Translations under genes and position numbers: made by a program
The notes under the pieces: model-generated
What the model was told of the DNA's origin: nothing
What the model saw: the letters and a program-made list of their open reading frames with translations, nothing else
Database searches by the model: none
DNA from: Bodo saltans
Taxonomy: Eukaryota; Euglenozoa; Kinetoplastea; Eubodonida; Bodonidae
NCBI GenBank assembly: GCA_001460835.1
Contig: CYKH01000141.1
Span: 2,518-37,296 of the forward strand
Direction: 5' to 3'
Length of the DNA stretch: 34,779 bases
Shown: in pieces, positions 17,010 to 26,541 of the stretch
Position numbering within the stretch: the first letter of the stretch is position 1
Layout: every line of letters begins with the position of its first letter

Positions 17010-18989
17010 ATGTCCCTTGTCGTAAATTGTCTACTGCTATTCGCAGCGCTTACTCTGCACACTTCCCATGGCTCTTCAATGTGTGACTGTGCCAACCAAA
17101 TATCTGCTCTCATGAACTTTTACAACTCTGCCAACCCTACCGCGTGGACACGTAGCGACGGGTGGGTATCTAGTAACTGTAGTGTCTCTTGGTACGGCGT
17201 CAGTTGTGCTGGCGGGTCTTTAGCAGCGATCTCACTGCCATACAATAACATCACAGGCACATTGCCGGATTCCTGGTCAAGCTTGATCAACATCACTACG
17301 CTCGACCTCGGATCTAACAGTCTCTACTGGACGCTCCCCAGCTCATGGGCTGCGCTGAGTCAGCTGACCGCTCTGTACTTGTACGGCAACAATTTCAACG
17401 GCAGCCTTCCACCGGAGTGGTCAAGCATGTCCAAGTTGAGCACGCTGTGGATCTTCGGCACAAAGATCGCGGGTCAACTGCCCACTGCTTGGAGTATCAT
17501 GGCAAGCATGGTTGACTTGCAGATGTACTCTAACAGCATCACCGGAGCCCTTCCTTCGGAATGGTCAAGCATGACCAACATCGCCAAGATTCAGCTCGGA
17601 GGCAACAGCCTCTACGGGACGCTTCCCAGTGCCTGGGCTGCGCTACGTCAGCTGACCACTCTGTCTTTGTATGCTAACCACTTCTACGGCACCCTCCCGG
17701 CAGAGTGGTCGAGTATGACCAACATCACCACTCTTCACCTCGGAGCCAACAGCCTCTATGGGACTCTCCCCAGCTCTTGGGCTGCGCTTCGGCAGCTGAC
17801 TGCACTGGACTTGCACGACAACAACTTCAATGGTAGCCTCCCGCCGGAGTGGTCAAGCATGTCCAAGTTGAGCACGCTGTGGATCTTCGGCAACAGGATC
17901 GCGGGTCAATTGCCGACTGGTTGGGATAATATGAGGAGCGTGGTAGACTTGCAGATGCACTCAAACAGCATCACTGGACCCCTCCCACCGCAGTGGTCGA
18001 GTATGACCAACATCACCACACTTAACCTCGCAGACAACAGCCTCTACGGGACCCTCCCCAGCACTTGGGCTGCCCTCCAACAGCTGACCAATTTGTACTT
18101 GTACGACAACAACTTCAACGGCAGCCTTCCACCGGAGTGGTCGAGCCTCACCGGTCTTGTGAATGTGCGGCTGGAACGCAATCCGATTCTGGGTGGTGTC
18201 CTTCCGCCGGAGTGGTCGAGCATGATGAGCGTCACCACACTTCGCCTCGAAGCCAACAGTCTCTACGGGACTCTCCCCAGCTCTTGGGCTGCGCTTCGGC
18301 AGCTGACTGCACTGGACTTGCACGACAACAACTTCAATGGTAGCCTCCCGCCGGAGTGGTCAAGCATGTCCAAGTTGAGCACGCTGTGGATCTTCGGCAC
18401 AAAGATCGCGGGTCAATTGCCCACTGCCTGGAGTAACATGACGAGCATGGCTGATTTGCAGCTGTACTCTAATAGCCTCACTGGACCCCTTCCACCGGAG
18501 TGGTCGAGCATGACCAACATCACCACACTTCATCTCGGAGGTAACAGTCTCTACGGGATGCTTCCCAGGTCTTGGAATGCGCTACGTCAGCTGACCACTC
18601 TGTACTTGTACGGCAACAACTTTAACGGCACCCGCCCGCCGGAGTGGTCGAGCATGTCGCAGATTATGAACCTTTACATTTTTTCGACTGAAGTCTCGGG
18701 CACGCTCCCAGCCGCCTGGGGTAACATGACAAGTGTGAATTACCTACGGCTGCATGAAAACATGCTTGTTGGATCCCTTCCACCGAGTTGGTCTTCGATG
18801 ATATCGTTGCGAGAATTGCGACTTGATAGCAACACGCTAAATAGCAGTCTTCCAGACTCGTGGTCCGCCTTTAGAAATGTGACAACGCTTCGACTAGATT
18901 TCAACAGCATCAGTGGTACGCTTTGCTCATCATGGTCGACGATGACCAGTCTTCAACTTCTGACGCTTGCCTCGAATTCTATTGGGTAA
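17010..18989 (+). CDS. 5' segment of the LRR receptor: signal peptide and ~24 LRRs
   Basis: The ATG at 17010 opens a signal peptide (residues 1-21, ending SHG). A cysteine-containing cap follows with the pattern W...DGW.......W.GV.C, as in plant LRRNT domains. About 24 repeats of 24 residues come next, with consensus LxxLxLxxNxxxGxLPxxWSSM, the plant-type 'G.LP' class. A longer-period order is visible: units of type SLYGTLPSSWAALRQL, NFNGSLPPEWSSMSKL, IAGQLPTAWSNM and SITGPLPPEWSSMTNI recur in that sequence. One unit is 25 residues long (LERNPILGGVLPPEW). The segment ends at TAA 18987-18989, inside a repeat. Ligand-binding or adhesion at the cell surface is the usual role of such ectodomains; no ligand can be inferred. 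Confidence 0.8.
   Translation: MSLVVNCLLLFAALTLHTSHGSSMCDCANQISALMNFYNSANPTAWTRSDGWVSSNCSVSWYGVSCAGGSLAAISLPYNNITGTLPDSWSSLINITTLDLGSNSLYWTLPSSWAALSQLTALYLYGNNFNGSLPPEWSSMSKLSTLWIFGTKIAGQLPTAWSIMASMVDLQMYSNSITGALPSEWSSMTNIAKIQLGGNSLYGTLPSAWAALRQLTTLSLYANHFYGTLPAEWSSMTNITTLHLGANSLYGTLPSSWAALRQLTALDLHDNNFNGSLPPEWSSMSKLSTLWIFGNRIAGQLPTGWDNMRSVVDLQMHSNSITGPLPPQWSSMTNITTLNLADNSLYGTLPSTWAALQQLTNLYLYDNNFNGSLPPEWSSLTGLVNVRLERNPILGGVLPPEWSSMMSVTTLRLEANSLYGTLPSSWAALRQLTALDLHDNNFNGSLPPEWSSMSKLSTLWIFGTKIAGQLPTAWSNMTSMADLQLYSNSLTGPLPPEWSSMTNITTLHLGGNSLYGMLPRSWNALRQLTTLYLYGNNFNGTRPPEWSSMSQIMNLYIFSTEVSGTLPAAWGNMTSVNYLRLHENMLVGSLPPSWSSMISLRELRLDSNTLNSSLPDSWSAFRNVTTLRLDFNSISGTLCSSWSTMTSLQLLTLASNSIG
17763..18399 (+). 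repeat. 133-bp identical repeat pair inside the LRR array
   Basis: The bases at about 17760-17892 recur without mismatch at about 18267-18399, an offset of 507 bases (169 codons, that is six 24-residue units plus one of 25). Flanking units are clearly more diverged. This is the strongest internal identity in the array. Confidence 0.8.
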
Positions 18990-20493
18990 CCCTGACGAAT
19001 CTTGAACAACTGCAGCTGCAGCAGAATGCTATCAACGGCACCCTTCCACCAGAATGGAGCAACATGACGAACATTAAAAATTTGTATCTGTACAACAATT
19101 ATATTTCAGGGTCATTGCCGGCCTCATGGGCACTCTTGCCTTACTTGGTTGAAATCCAACTGTATCAAAACAGTCTTACAGGGACACTTCCAAAGTCGTG
19201 GAATGTGCTGCCCTTGCAATACTTGTTGCTAGGTGCGAATTATTTGACCGGAACCCTTCCCGCTGCATGGAGCAGCCTCACAGCACTTACCATATTAGGC
19301 CTCTCTTCGAATCACCTCATCGGCACTGTGCCGGCATCGTGGCTCACCGTGCCATTGCTGGAGCAGCTAGATTTACTGAGCAACTGTCTTACTGGTGTGA
19401 TGCCTTCTTTCATCCCGACGAGCCAACTCCTGCAGCAGCCGAATGCAATCAACGTTTGCAGCACTAAAATCCGTGGCGCTGGGCGGAACGTGACGACCTG
19501 CCCGGGGTACCAGTGGCCAGAGTATTGCTATGCGCTGTGGTCGCACACAAGCAGCGAATCCTTTCGTGAGTCTGTTAGTGCGGACAGCAGCGTTGCGATC
19601 ACCACAAGCCCCAGCAGTAGTATTAGCACTTCCCTCGTGAGGGGCACCCTCACACAAACAGCGGTGCATACCGCCACTGGACCCACTCTCACCCAGTGGA
19701 TGTGCAGCCTACCAGCAGCAGGCACTGTGGCAGTAGAATTGACTCCACCCTCATCAATGGTAGTGCCATTCGACGGTGGTGGCTTTAGTTTAGTTTGTTG
19801 TCTCTCAGGAGTCGGCGACGCTTGAACATCGAAGTGTCGTCTCCACTATCAGCGTTACTTCGAATAGTATCACTCGCGCCACTCTCATCGTTTTCGGACT
19901 ACAGATCGCCATGAACTTGTCGATTACTACACCTGGAGACGTATCTAACCGTTGGTTGGTTGGGAACGTCACGCTGCCAGGTGTGCCTGCGCTCAACTGG
20001 ACCACGCAGTCCACCAACACTGTGTCGTGGTCTGTCATTGTAGTGAGCTACCCCGCTGGTGGTTGGCTAGTGGTGGATGCGTCAACATCAATATTTGATG
20101 ATCGAACGTTGATGTTTGAAGTTGCATTGACGTGCGATGGTACCCGCGTGTTGACGGTGAACGTTTCCATACCGGCTCCTGTAGCTCCAAGGCTGTACGC
20201 TGAACAAATCGCAACGGTAGGTCGCTACTCGCAAATTGCCTCCACCATCGCTGGCGTCTCGAGTGGGTCTGCGCTTGGTCGCGTGATGGCTACACGTAGC
20301 ATGGTGTTGTGTGATGCAGACACTGCGGTTGGTGGTGGAGTGATCGACTTCACTTTTGATGTTTGTGGCACGACGACTGGAGCATCCAGTGTAGTTGCTC
20401 GAAGCGGCATCGTGGGGAATATCATTCTTGTGACTGGCCGTAGGGTCAATGTTGCTGCTAGCGGGGCTTTGGACAGTGCTATCCCAAACGAAC

Positions 20494-21585
20494 TTTGTAC
20501 AAGCTACCGCGGTGCTGTGCATCCCGTCATCGCTTCTCCCTGCACTCGCTGCGGTGGTTCCATCGTCAGCTGCTTGTGCGACGCTGCTGCTTGCCCGTCT
20601 CGGCTCTAGTGAATGCGTAGCACTCGATGTTGTGCTTGGCGTTGTTGGGCTGGCCCTCTCCTCACTCCCTGGTGTCGTATTTCTACTGCTATGGGCATGC
20701 CATGTCAGCGATTGGTGCGATTCTCGATGGATAACGATTGCGCACAGCAGCAAACGTGCCAGCATCTCCGGTCACCCTCTCGCAGCGATGGTGAAGCGCA
20801 TGACAACACGTCGCTGGGAGTGGAATACAATCCATGGCGATGTTGTAGGAATGGTGTTCGCTTGGCCGGTGCTTCTGGAGTACCGTGAATTGCGCTACGG
20901 AGCCATTGACAGCGGCGTGCTCCTGATGGTATCAATTGCTTCTGTGATTAGTGGTCTGGACAGATCGAACGCGCAGTGCCGCGGCTGGGGCCTCGTCGCT
21001 CTGCTACTGTTGATTGCCCAGGTTGTAGTGGTTCTCGTTGTGCAACCATTTACAACACTCTTTTCACAAGTATGGGCTATCATAACGATCTCCTTGACAT
21101 GCCTTGGAGTTTTGGCGCAGTTGGTGTTTGTTTGGTCAAATTCGTCGTGGCTCATCGATGCCGCTGCTGTGTGCTCACTTGCCGTGTTGGGTGTAAGTAT
21201 GTTGCAATTGCTTCTGGATGGGGCCCGCACAGTGACCGCAATGCGACGAAGAACTGCGTTGTTGCTGCAGGCTACATTTCGAGAGGATTCGAGGTCCTCA
21301 GTCGAAGAGGTCGTTGATCGAGACGATCTTCACAAAATGTTTGTCACCAATGATGTGCCGCTCTTCCTCCAGCTTGAGGATTCGATCACGGAACTTGATG
21401 CAGTCATCGTGTCTGATAAGTGCAGCGATGACAAGGACGAGCACCGCTTGATCAGCGGCGATGACCTGTTTTGGGACAACAATGGTGCTGCCATGGGCAC
21501 TGGGTTAGTAGAGGGGCACTCCGACATCATTTTCACTGACCAAGTTACCGATGAGGATTCGGAGTTATTGAGTCTCGATGGATGA
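20494..21585 (+). CDS. 3' segment of the LRR receptor: membrane helices and acidic tail
   Basis: This open frame encodes about six hydrophobic segments. They include ones around [89 protein letters not shown] and a last one before an Arg-rich stop (TAMRRR). A ~100-residue acidic tail rich in Asp, Glu and Ser ends at 21585. The frame itself extends back to about 20449, but the protein-like match to the upstream frame ([17 protein letters not shown]) suggests the true crossover lies near TTT 20494-20496. I recognise no kinase or cyclase domain in the tail, so any signalling would need partner proteins. Confidence 0.6.
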   Translation, partial: FVQATAVLCIPSSLLPALAAVVPSSAACATLLLARLGSSECVALDVVLGVVGLALSSLPGVVFLLLWACHVSDWCDSRWITIAHSSKRASISGHPLAAMVKRMTTRRWEWNTIHGDVVGMVFAWPVLLEYRELRYGAIDSGVLLMVSIASVISGLDRSNAQCRGWGLVALLLLIAQVVVVLVVQPFTTLFSQVWAIITISLTCLGVLAQLVFVWSNSSWLIDAAAVCSLAVLGVSMLQLLLDGARTVTAMRRRTALLLQATFREDSRSSVEEVVDRDDLHKMFVTNDVPLFLQLEDSITELDAVIVSDKCSDDKDEHRLISGDDLFWDNNGAAMGTGLVEGHSDIIFTDQVTDEDSELLSLDG

Positions 21586-21832
21586 AAGACGATTGAGTGG
21601 ACTCTACAAGCATTTTTTATGATTTCGAACTTCCATCCTCATCGTTCCTTTTGCATAAAAAATATTGAATGTGCTCATTTTCTCAAAAACGACAACAATA
21701 ACTCTCGAAGGCAGGGTTTCGGAGGGGATGATTCAAGAGGGGTAACAACCCTATCTGATTGTCGGTAAAGTGGCTCACATCCCTCTCCTTCATCATTTAA
21801 AAACGAGAGAAGTTTACATTTTGGTCAGTGAG

Positions 21833-22822
21833 ATGTGGAAGGAAGCTCGATCGGTGCTCATCCAGAACTTTTTCACCGTGGACAAACGCATTCTTCCCAT
21901 TATCATCACAGTTCTCTTCAACCTCGTCGTGGCCATGATTGTCGGATTCCTTGTGTCCTTTTTCCCACTGTACTACCGTGCGATCCACGTTGCCGTGAAC
22001 TCCGCAGATGAGTATGCCTCCTCGGTGATCAGCAACGCGTTGGACCAAGTGGAGCGCGGCATGTCCATGTGCTCTCAAGGATTCGAAGGCCTCGACTCTG
22101 CTGGAATTCAGAGTTTGTACGTGTCCTCGACGCCTTCTGTGAGTAAATATTGGATGCTGCGAGCACGTCTGGCGGGGGATTTGACATTATGGCTGACGTT
22201 TGACGACGGGACGGGGTTGTACGTAGGTCGACAAGTACCGTGCGATCCGACGATTGACCGCACCTCCAACGATTCCGTCGTGTGGGTCACGGAGCAGCAT
22301 ACCAACGGCACCTTTCACGCCGAGAGGTGGTTTATGGAGGGCATTAACACGTCGCTGATCCCGAATTCTAGGATCGGGCCAATCAACACATCCTACCAGC
22401 CTCGACAAACACCTTGGTACCAAGACTATATCAACTCCATCTATGCGCACTGGAGACCGCCAGAGGTGGACACCTTCAAAGAGTTCACTGCGATGCGGAT
22501 TGGAGCCCAAGGTGGGCTGAACACAACTGCGAAGTATTGTGTGTACATGGCGGAGGTGGATTCAGATGCCATGACGCAACTGCTGAGTGCGATAAATATC
22601 TCTGATAGTGGACGAGTGATTCTCGTGCATACTGCCACAGGGGCACTATTAGGCGCCAACTTTCCTTTTGACAGTTTGGTGAACGACAGTGGCGTCCTGC
22701 GGCCACGACGTTTTACTGAAGTTGGCGATGCTGCGCCGCTCATGGCGGATGTTGTGCTGTCATTCCACAAAAGAGAAGTCGGAGTGAGCGTTTCCTTTCT
22801 CGCTTGTTCCACTTCTCTGTAA
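21833..22822 (+). CDS. Truncated Cache-type sensor membrane protein, copy 1
   Basis: The 329-aa product has one N-terminal membrane anchor (residues ~20-46) and an ectodomain closely matching the downstream gene. The segment YQPRQTPWYQDYINSIY carries the R..PWY motif typical of dCache/PDC sensor domains, which bind small ligands outside the membrane. Sequence is shared with copy 2 up to PLMADVVL (about 22760). After that it diverges into an unrelated 19-residue end (FHKREVGVSV...) and stops. The membrane-proximal ectodomain, second TM helix and tail are therefore missing. The ATG at 21833 was chosen: earlier in-frame codons lack ATG, and a pyrimidine tract sits at ~21778-21796. Lacking the second TM, it would be a type II anchored ectodomain, or it is a truncated pseudogene. 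Confidence 0.7.
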   Translation: MWKEARSVLIQNFFTVDKRILPIIITVLFNLVVAMIVGFLVSFFPLYYRAIHVAVNSADEYASSVISNALDQVERGMSMCSQGFEGLDSAGIQSLYVSSTPSVSKYWMLRARLAGDLTLWLTFDDGTGLYVGRQVPCDPTIDRTSNDSVVWVTEQHTNGTFHAERWFMEGINTSLIPNSRIGPINTSYQPRQTPWYQDYINSIYAHWRPPEVDTFKEFTAMRIGAQGGLNTTAKYCVYMAEVDSDAMTQLLSAINISDSGRVILVHTATGALLGANFPFDSLVNDSGVLRPRRFTEVGDAAPLMADVVLSFHKREVGVSVSFLACSTSL

Positions 22823-22905
22823 ATTATGTTCAAACTTTGTTCAAAAAAAAAAAGAATTTTTTGGTCATTTGCAAACAATTAATTTGCAGACAATTCGCCG
22901 CTTTA

Positions 22906-22934
22906 TTACTCTTCACTTTTTTTTTTGCCAACAG
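22906..22934 (+). promoter_or_regulatory. Probable trans-splice acceptor for Cache copy 2
   Basis: A long pyrimidine run, including T9 or more, is followed by AG at 22933-22934, 30 bases before the ATG at 22965. It supports starting copy 2 there, even though the frame is open further upstream. Confidence 0.55.
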
Positions 22935-22964
22935 CGACAGCAGCACAAGCTTCCTCAGCAGCAC

Positions 22965-24440
22965 ATGCCAGTCGTTCACTCTGCGCACGCAAATGACAAC
23001 AGCAATGAAGCCATCGGTGCCAGAAATGCGCCATCTGCACTGCATCAGCGGCCGCTCCCAGTGCCGTCATCCATCTCCACTCGAAGCACGACCCTCGACC
23101 CCATAGCCACCGCTGCCAACACCAACACGACTACCGTGAGCACCAACCACAGCAGTACGCATACAACGGCTCGCATCACATGGCCGATCTTTACCGCCGT
23201 CATTGTGAATCTCTTCGCTGCGGCAGTCATTGCGTTTAGTCTCACCTTCTTCCCTTTGTTAGATCGTCACGTGGATATCGCCTTGGCATCCGGTGAAGCG
23301 TTTGCCAACACATTGATCAACAATGCATTGGACCAGGTGGAGCGAGCCATGTCAACTTGTGCTCGTGGGTTTGAGTCGTTAGACTCTGCAGGCATTCAGA
23401 ACCTGTACATTGTGGACACGCCATCGGTGAGCAAGTACTGGATGCTACGTGCTCGTCTGGTGGGGGACCTGACGTTGTGGTTAACATTTGATGACGGAAC
23501 CGCGATCTTTGTTGGTCGCAACGTGCCGTGTGATAACACCATTCCTCGTACACGAAATGCAACGACAGTGTGGGTGACGGAGCTGTACAGCAACGGCACA
23601 TTTTACGCCGAGCAATGGCTCATGAGAAGCATTAACACATCGCTCATTCCAGATTCTCGTATCGGTCCTTTCCCAACACCCTATCGGCCTCGACAGACAC
23701 CTTGGTATCAGGACTACGTCAACTCTATCTATGCGCACTGGCGGTCGCCTGAGGTAGACACCCTCCAGCAGTTCACGGCGATGCGGATTGGAGCCCAAGG
23801 TGGGCTGAATACCACCGCGAAGTATTGTGTGTACATGGCGGAGGTGGATTCGGATGCACTGACGCAACTGCTGAGTGCCATTTACGTCTCACAGAGTGGG
23901 CAAATGGTGATTATCCACACGGCCACAGGCTCATTGCTTGGTGCCAATTTTCCATTCAATAGTTTGGTGAACAATAGCGCGTCAGGTGGTGTCCTGCGGC
24001 CGAGACGTTTTACAGAAGTGGGCAGTGCCGCCCCACTCATGGCGGATGTTCTGCATAGGTTTGAGAATACCATTCTCAATTGTTCGTCGCCCTGTGAGCT
24101 GGATGCAGGCGTCTCATTCGACAAATTATTTGTCCGTGTGCGGCATCTGGAGAGTCAAGATTTAGGCCTCGACGTGCGTGTCGTGATTGCCATGAGGGCC
24201 ATTGACTTTCTGCAAGATATCAAAGATACGGAATCGTGGAGCCTTTCAGTCACGCTTCCTGCGTTGCTTGTCGTGGTGGCGATGTTTGCTGTGGCGACGT
24301 GGTTGACGATTCATCGTGCTGGGATGTTTTTGAGATTTGAGGGGCGGCGTCGATCTCGTCAACGCGGAGATCACCGCTCGTCACTTGGCAGCAGTGTGGT
24401 GGGAGGAGATTTGTCGACGCACGGAAGTTCAACTTCTTGA
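22965..24440 (+). CDS. Cache-type sensor membrane protein, copy 2
   Basis: The 491-aa protein has a polar Thr/Asn-rich N-terminus, a first membrane helix at ~73-98, a ~320-residue ectodomain, a second membrane helix at ~425-450 and a basic 40-residue tail. The ectodomain holds YRPRQTPWYQDYVNSIY near residue 240, the R..PWY hallmark of dCache/PDC sensors, plus several possible N-glycosylation sites. The topology TM, Cache, TM is that of receptor kinases, cyclases and chemoreceptors. Here the tail (RFEGRRRSRQRGD) is too short for a catalytic domain, so it would have to signal through a partner or act as a ligand-binding co-receptor. The gene follows copy 1 directly and shares long identity with it, showing a tandem duplication. 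The start is fixed by the splice signal at 22906-22934. Confidence 0.8.
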   Translation: MPVVHSAHANDNSNEAIGARNAPSALHQRPLPVPSSISTRSTTLDPIATAANTNTTTVSTNHSSTHTTARITWPIFTAVIVNLFAAAVIAFSLTFFPLLDRHVDIALASGEAFANTLINNALDQVERAMSTCARGFESLDSAGIQNLYIVDTPSVSKYWMLRARLVGDLTLWLTFDDGTAIFVGRNVPCDNTIPRTRNATTVWVTELYSNGTFYAEQWLMRSINTSLIPDSRIGPFPTPYRPRQTPWYQDYVNSIYAHWRSPEVDTLQQFTAMRIGAQGGLNTTAKYCVYMAEVDSDALTQLLSAIYVSQSGQMVIIHTATGSLLGANFPFNSLVNNSASGGVLRPRRFTEVGSAAPLMADVLHRFENTILNCSSPCELDAGVSFDKLFVRVRHLESQDLGLDVRVVIAMRAIDFLQDIKDTESWSLSVTLPALLVVVAMFAVATWLTIHRAGMFLRFEGRRRSRQRGDHRSSLGSSVVGGDLSTHGSSTS

Positions 24441-24530
24441 TTGGGGGAAGTTGTGTACAATACAGTGACACGACAAGGAAGACAGTGTTGTAAGAATCGC
24501 GAGACTTTTGAAACATATTTTCACGCTGTG

Positions 24531-24575
24531 GCGTTGCTTCTCTCTCGGGTAAAAAAGAAGAAGACGTTTCTGTAG
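24531..24575 (+). promoter_or_regulatory. Possible trans-splice acceptor for the 646-aa gene
   Basis: A T/C-rich stretch at 24531-24547 is followed by an A-rich patch and then ttctgtag, with AG at 24574-24575, 26 bases before the ATG at 24601. Confidence 0.4.
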
Positions 24576-24600
24576 AGATTGCGGCCACAAAAAACAACAC

Positions 24601-26541
24601 ATGGCGAGCGCAACAATAGTCTTGGTTGTATTCGTTCTTATTGCTTCCGCTGTTACCTACAGTGCGTCGGCACGGCATACCAACAACAACCATGACGATG
24701 GCGAGGGTAGCTCACGTGGTAGTCCTACGCAGCCGATCCTTCGAATAAGCAGTATCCCATCCTCACCATCCTCATCCTCATCCACATCTTCGGCATCATT
24801 TGTGAGATGTTGGGGCCGACACTGTAGCAGAAAGGGTCGTGGTGCTGCAACTGTCGCGGAGCAGCAAATTCCTTCATCCGTTGAAGGGAGGAGGCGGTGG
24901 CGTAAAGGTGGAGTATCAGCTGCTCGTCATGGCCATAGGGTTGCTGCGACGACAGTTGCACCATTAGCAGCCGAAGAGGAGGACCTATCAGCTCATTGGT
25001 GCGATCTTTGGGTATCGAGGGGTGCTGCTGAGGCGTCGTTGCTTAGACAAGTCAATCGAACGGATGCTATGTTCCTTGTTGCGGATGCGACGTGGGTTCC
25101 TGAGGCACCGCTGCCTGTAGAGTGGCAACGTCGCTACAACCGTCATCATCCTGATGATCAGCAGCGCCAATCTACGGACGAGAATTGCTTGTTATCATGG
25201 TCGCAGCTGCGCCATGATGCGCCCATCACAGAGAACGATATCCAAGGAGGAGGAGAGGCGGCTGATGAAAAGCGACATGCCACAACTGTTCCACCCCAGT
25301 GGTGGCAAGCTCGTCACAACCAACAACAGCAGCCAACTAGGAATCTGGGAACTGGCGCTCCGCAACAACGCAACATCGCACATTCTGCATCATCGGCACA
25401 AATGGAAGAGCATTACGTCGGCAGTGGGTGGTGGACTTGCTACTTGCCCTCGCTGCCTCCAGCGGTGCCCTTGGAGTTGTTTCCGCGCCACTTGGAGCTG
25501 CAATGCGGCTTTGGGATTCTACCGAATAGCGGTGGTGGTGGTGGTGGCGGTTTGCATATGGAGATCACGTCGTCGACATTTACGCACCTTCCTTGCCTCA
25601 ATAACACCTCCGTCATGGCACCACCGCCACCGGCACCATTGTTTTCGTGTGAAATCGTCTATGGCCTTACGAAACACGACCCGTCGCTGTACTTCCAGGA
25701 GGGTGGTGGGGAGGGTCATGACCCTACGCTACCGTTGCCGCCTCAGTCATGGGGCTCTTCGCCACTGGCGTTGCAATGGGCGATTGGATTCCTTGTCATC
25801 GTCGCCTTTAGTTTCTTCTTTTCCATGGCGTACCTTATCGCGAGTCCATCGTACCATCGCAAGTTAGTTTCGTACCGCCTTGCAAAGAAGTTCGATGAAC
25901 TTGAAGATTGGGTTGCGAAGAAAGAAGATGCGCTGCATCACGGTGCCGAGGGTGGTAGCCGCCAGCACGAAATTGCTTCTTCAGAAGCCTCGTCGCAAGG
26001 CCAGAGCAAAGGACATCGCCGTATGCAGCGGTTGGCTGCGCACGGCCTCTTGGATGTGCTTGAGAAAGTTGACCAGGATGCTGAACGTCGCAACCGCACC
26101 AACGAAGCACACGACTCGAGTTCGCCACTTCGTGGCTCGAAGCAGCAGCAAGCCGCGTTTAGCAGCTCTGCCGTGATGTATCAAAATCCAGCAAAGAGGA
26201 CCCTCGGAGAACTGCTGGAAGACAGCAGAAGAGAGACGCACCAGCCACCGATGCGCCATAATCGAAATCATGCTGCTGCTGCTCAGCATTCGTTTGAATC
26301 CGCTCCCAATTTTTCAGCCATCGGTGCAGTCCATTCCTCGTCGTCGTCTTCATCCATGTCGCAGCAAGATCGGCACTACTGGGATGACCACAGCAGCAGC
26401 AACAGCGGTCTACGGCAACGGCCTCCAGCGAGCAATCATCACGACCATCATCATCAGCGACATCATGTCAGCACAGTGTCGCCTGTAGTGAGCGCTGCTC
26501 AAGTAGACTCTTTTCCGATCGACGGTGCGTGGGTGGATTGA
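24601..26541 (+). CDS. Single-pass (type I) membrane protein of unknown function
   Basis: The 646-aa protein has a signal peptide (residues 1-24, MASATIVLVVFVLIASAV...), a ~365-residue ectodomain and one membrane helix at ~389-414 (WAIGFLVIVAFSFFFSMAYL). A cytoplasmic tail of ~230 residues follows, rich in Ser, His and Gln. Ectodomain cysteines sit in short conserved-looking patches (HWCDLW, WWTCYLPSLP, LELQCGFG, HLPCLNN, LFSCEIVYG) separated by Gly, Pro and Arg-rich spacers, suggesting a small disulfide-bonded core. The tail begins with a helical YRLAKKFDELEDWV segment. I recognise no family. The ATG at 24601 directly starts the signal peptide. The ectodomain between residues ~30 and 110 is low-complexity, so conservation there is probably poor. 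Confidence 0.75.
   Translation: MASATIVLVVFVLIASAVTYSASARHTNNNHDDGEGSSRGSPTQPILRISSIPSSPSSSSSTSSASFVRCWGRHCSRKGRGAATVAEQQIPSSVEGRRRWRKGGVSAARHGHRVAATTVAPLAAEEEDLSAHWCDLWVSRGAAEASLLRQVNRTDAMFLVADATWVPEAPLPVEWQRRYNRHHPDDQQRQSTDENCLLSWSQLRHDAPITENDIQGGGEAADEKRHATTVPPQWWQARHNQQQQPTRNLGTGAPQQRNIAHSASSAQMEEHYVGSGWWTCYLPSLPPAVPLELFPRHLELQCGFGILPNSGGGGGGGLHMEITSSTFTHLPCLNNTSVMAPPPPAPLFSCEIVYGLTKHDPSLYFQEGGGEGHDPTLPLPPQSWGSSPLALQWAIGFLVIVAFSFFFSMAYLIASPSYHRKLVSYRLAKKFDELEDWVAKKEDALHHGAEGGSRQHEIASSEASSQGQSKGHRRMQRLAAHGLLDVLEKVDQDAERRNRTNEAHDSSSPLRGSKQQQAAFSSSAVMYQNPAKRTLGELLEDSRRETHQPPMRHNRNHAAAAQHSFESAPNFSAIGAVHSSSSSSSMSQQDRHYWDDHSSSNSGLRQRPPASNHHDHHHQRHHVSTVSPVVSAAQVDSFPIDGAWVD

Larger units (their letters stand above)
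17010..21585 (+). pseudogene. LRR receptor with multi-TM C-terminus, frame-disrupted
   Basis: Four overlapping frames together make one receptor: signal peptide, LRR ectodomain, Ser/Thr-rich non-LRR ectodomain, several membrane helices and an acidic cytoplasmic tail. The frame breaks are: (1) at ~18983, where an LRR unit lacks about 22 bases and the frame meets TAA at 18987-18989; (2) at TTT 19794-19796, where removing one T rejoins the frames; (3) at about 20494-20496, where removing one T again rejoins them. Segments run 17010-18986, 18984-19795, ~19793-20496 and ~20494-21585. The middle part contains strand-rich sequence with several possible N-glycosylation sites. The membrane half resembles that of the 1183-aa protein at 6567-10118. 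Breaks 2 and 3 could be base-calling errors; break 1 removes most of a repeat core and looks like a real deletion. Confidence 0.75.

Noticed and set aside
17250-18900. CRISPR-like periodic array
   Set aside because: The 72-base periodicity is codon-phased and translates into LRRs, with no constant repeat and unique spacer structure.
20088-20765. A 225-codon antisense frame over the LRR receptor
   Set aside because: Its Ser/Thr/His-rich content is the complement of the sense frame, and the sense strand has recognisable protein sequence throughout.
22770-22965. An intron joining the two Cache copies
   Set aside because: Copy 2 has its own anchor, start and splice acceptor, and repeats the domain already in copy 1, so the two are separate genes.
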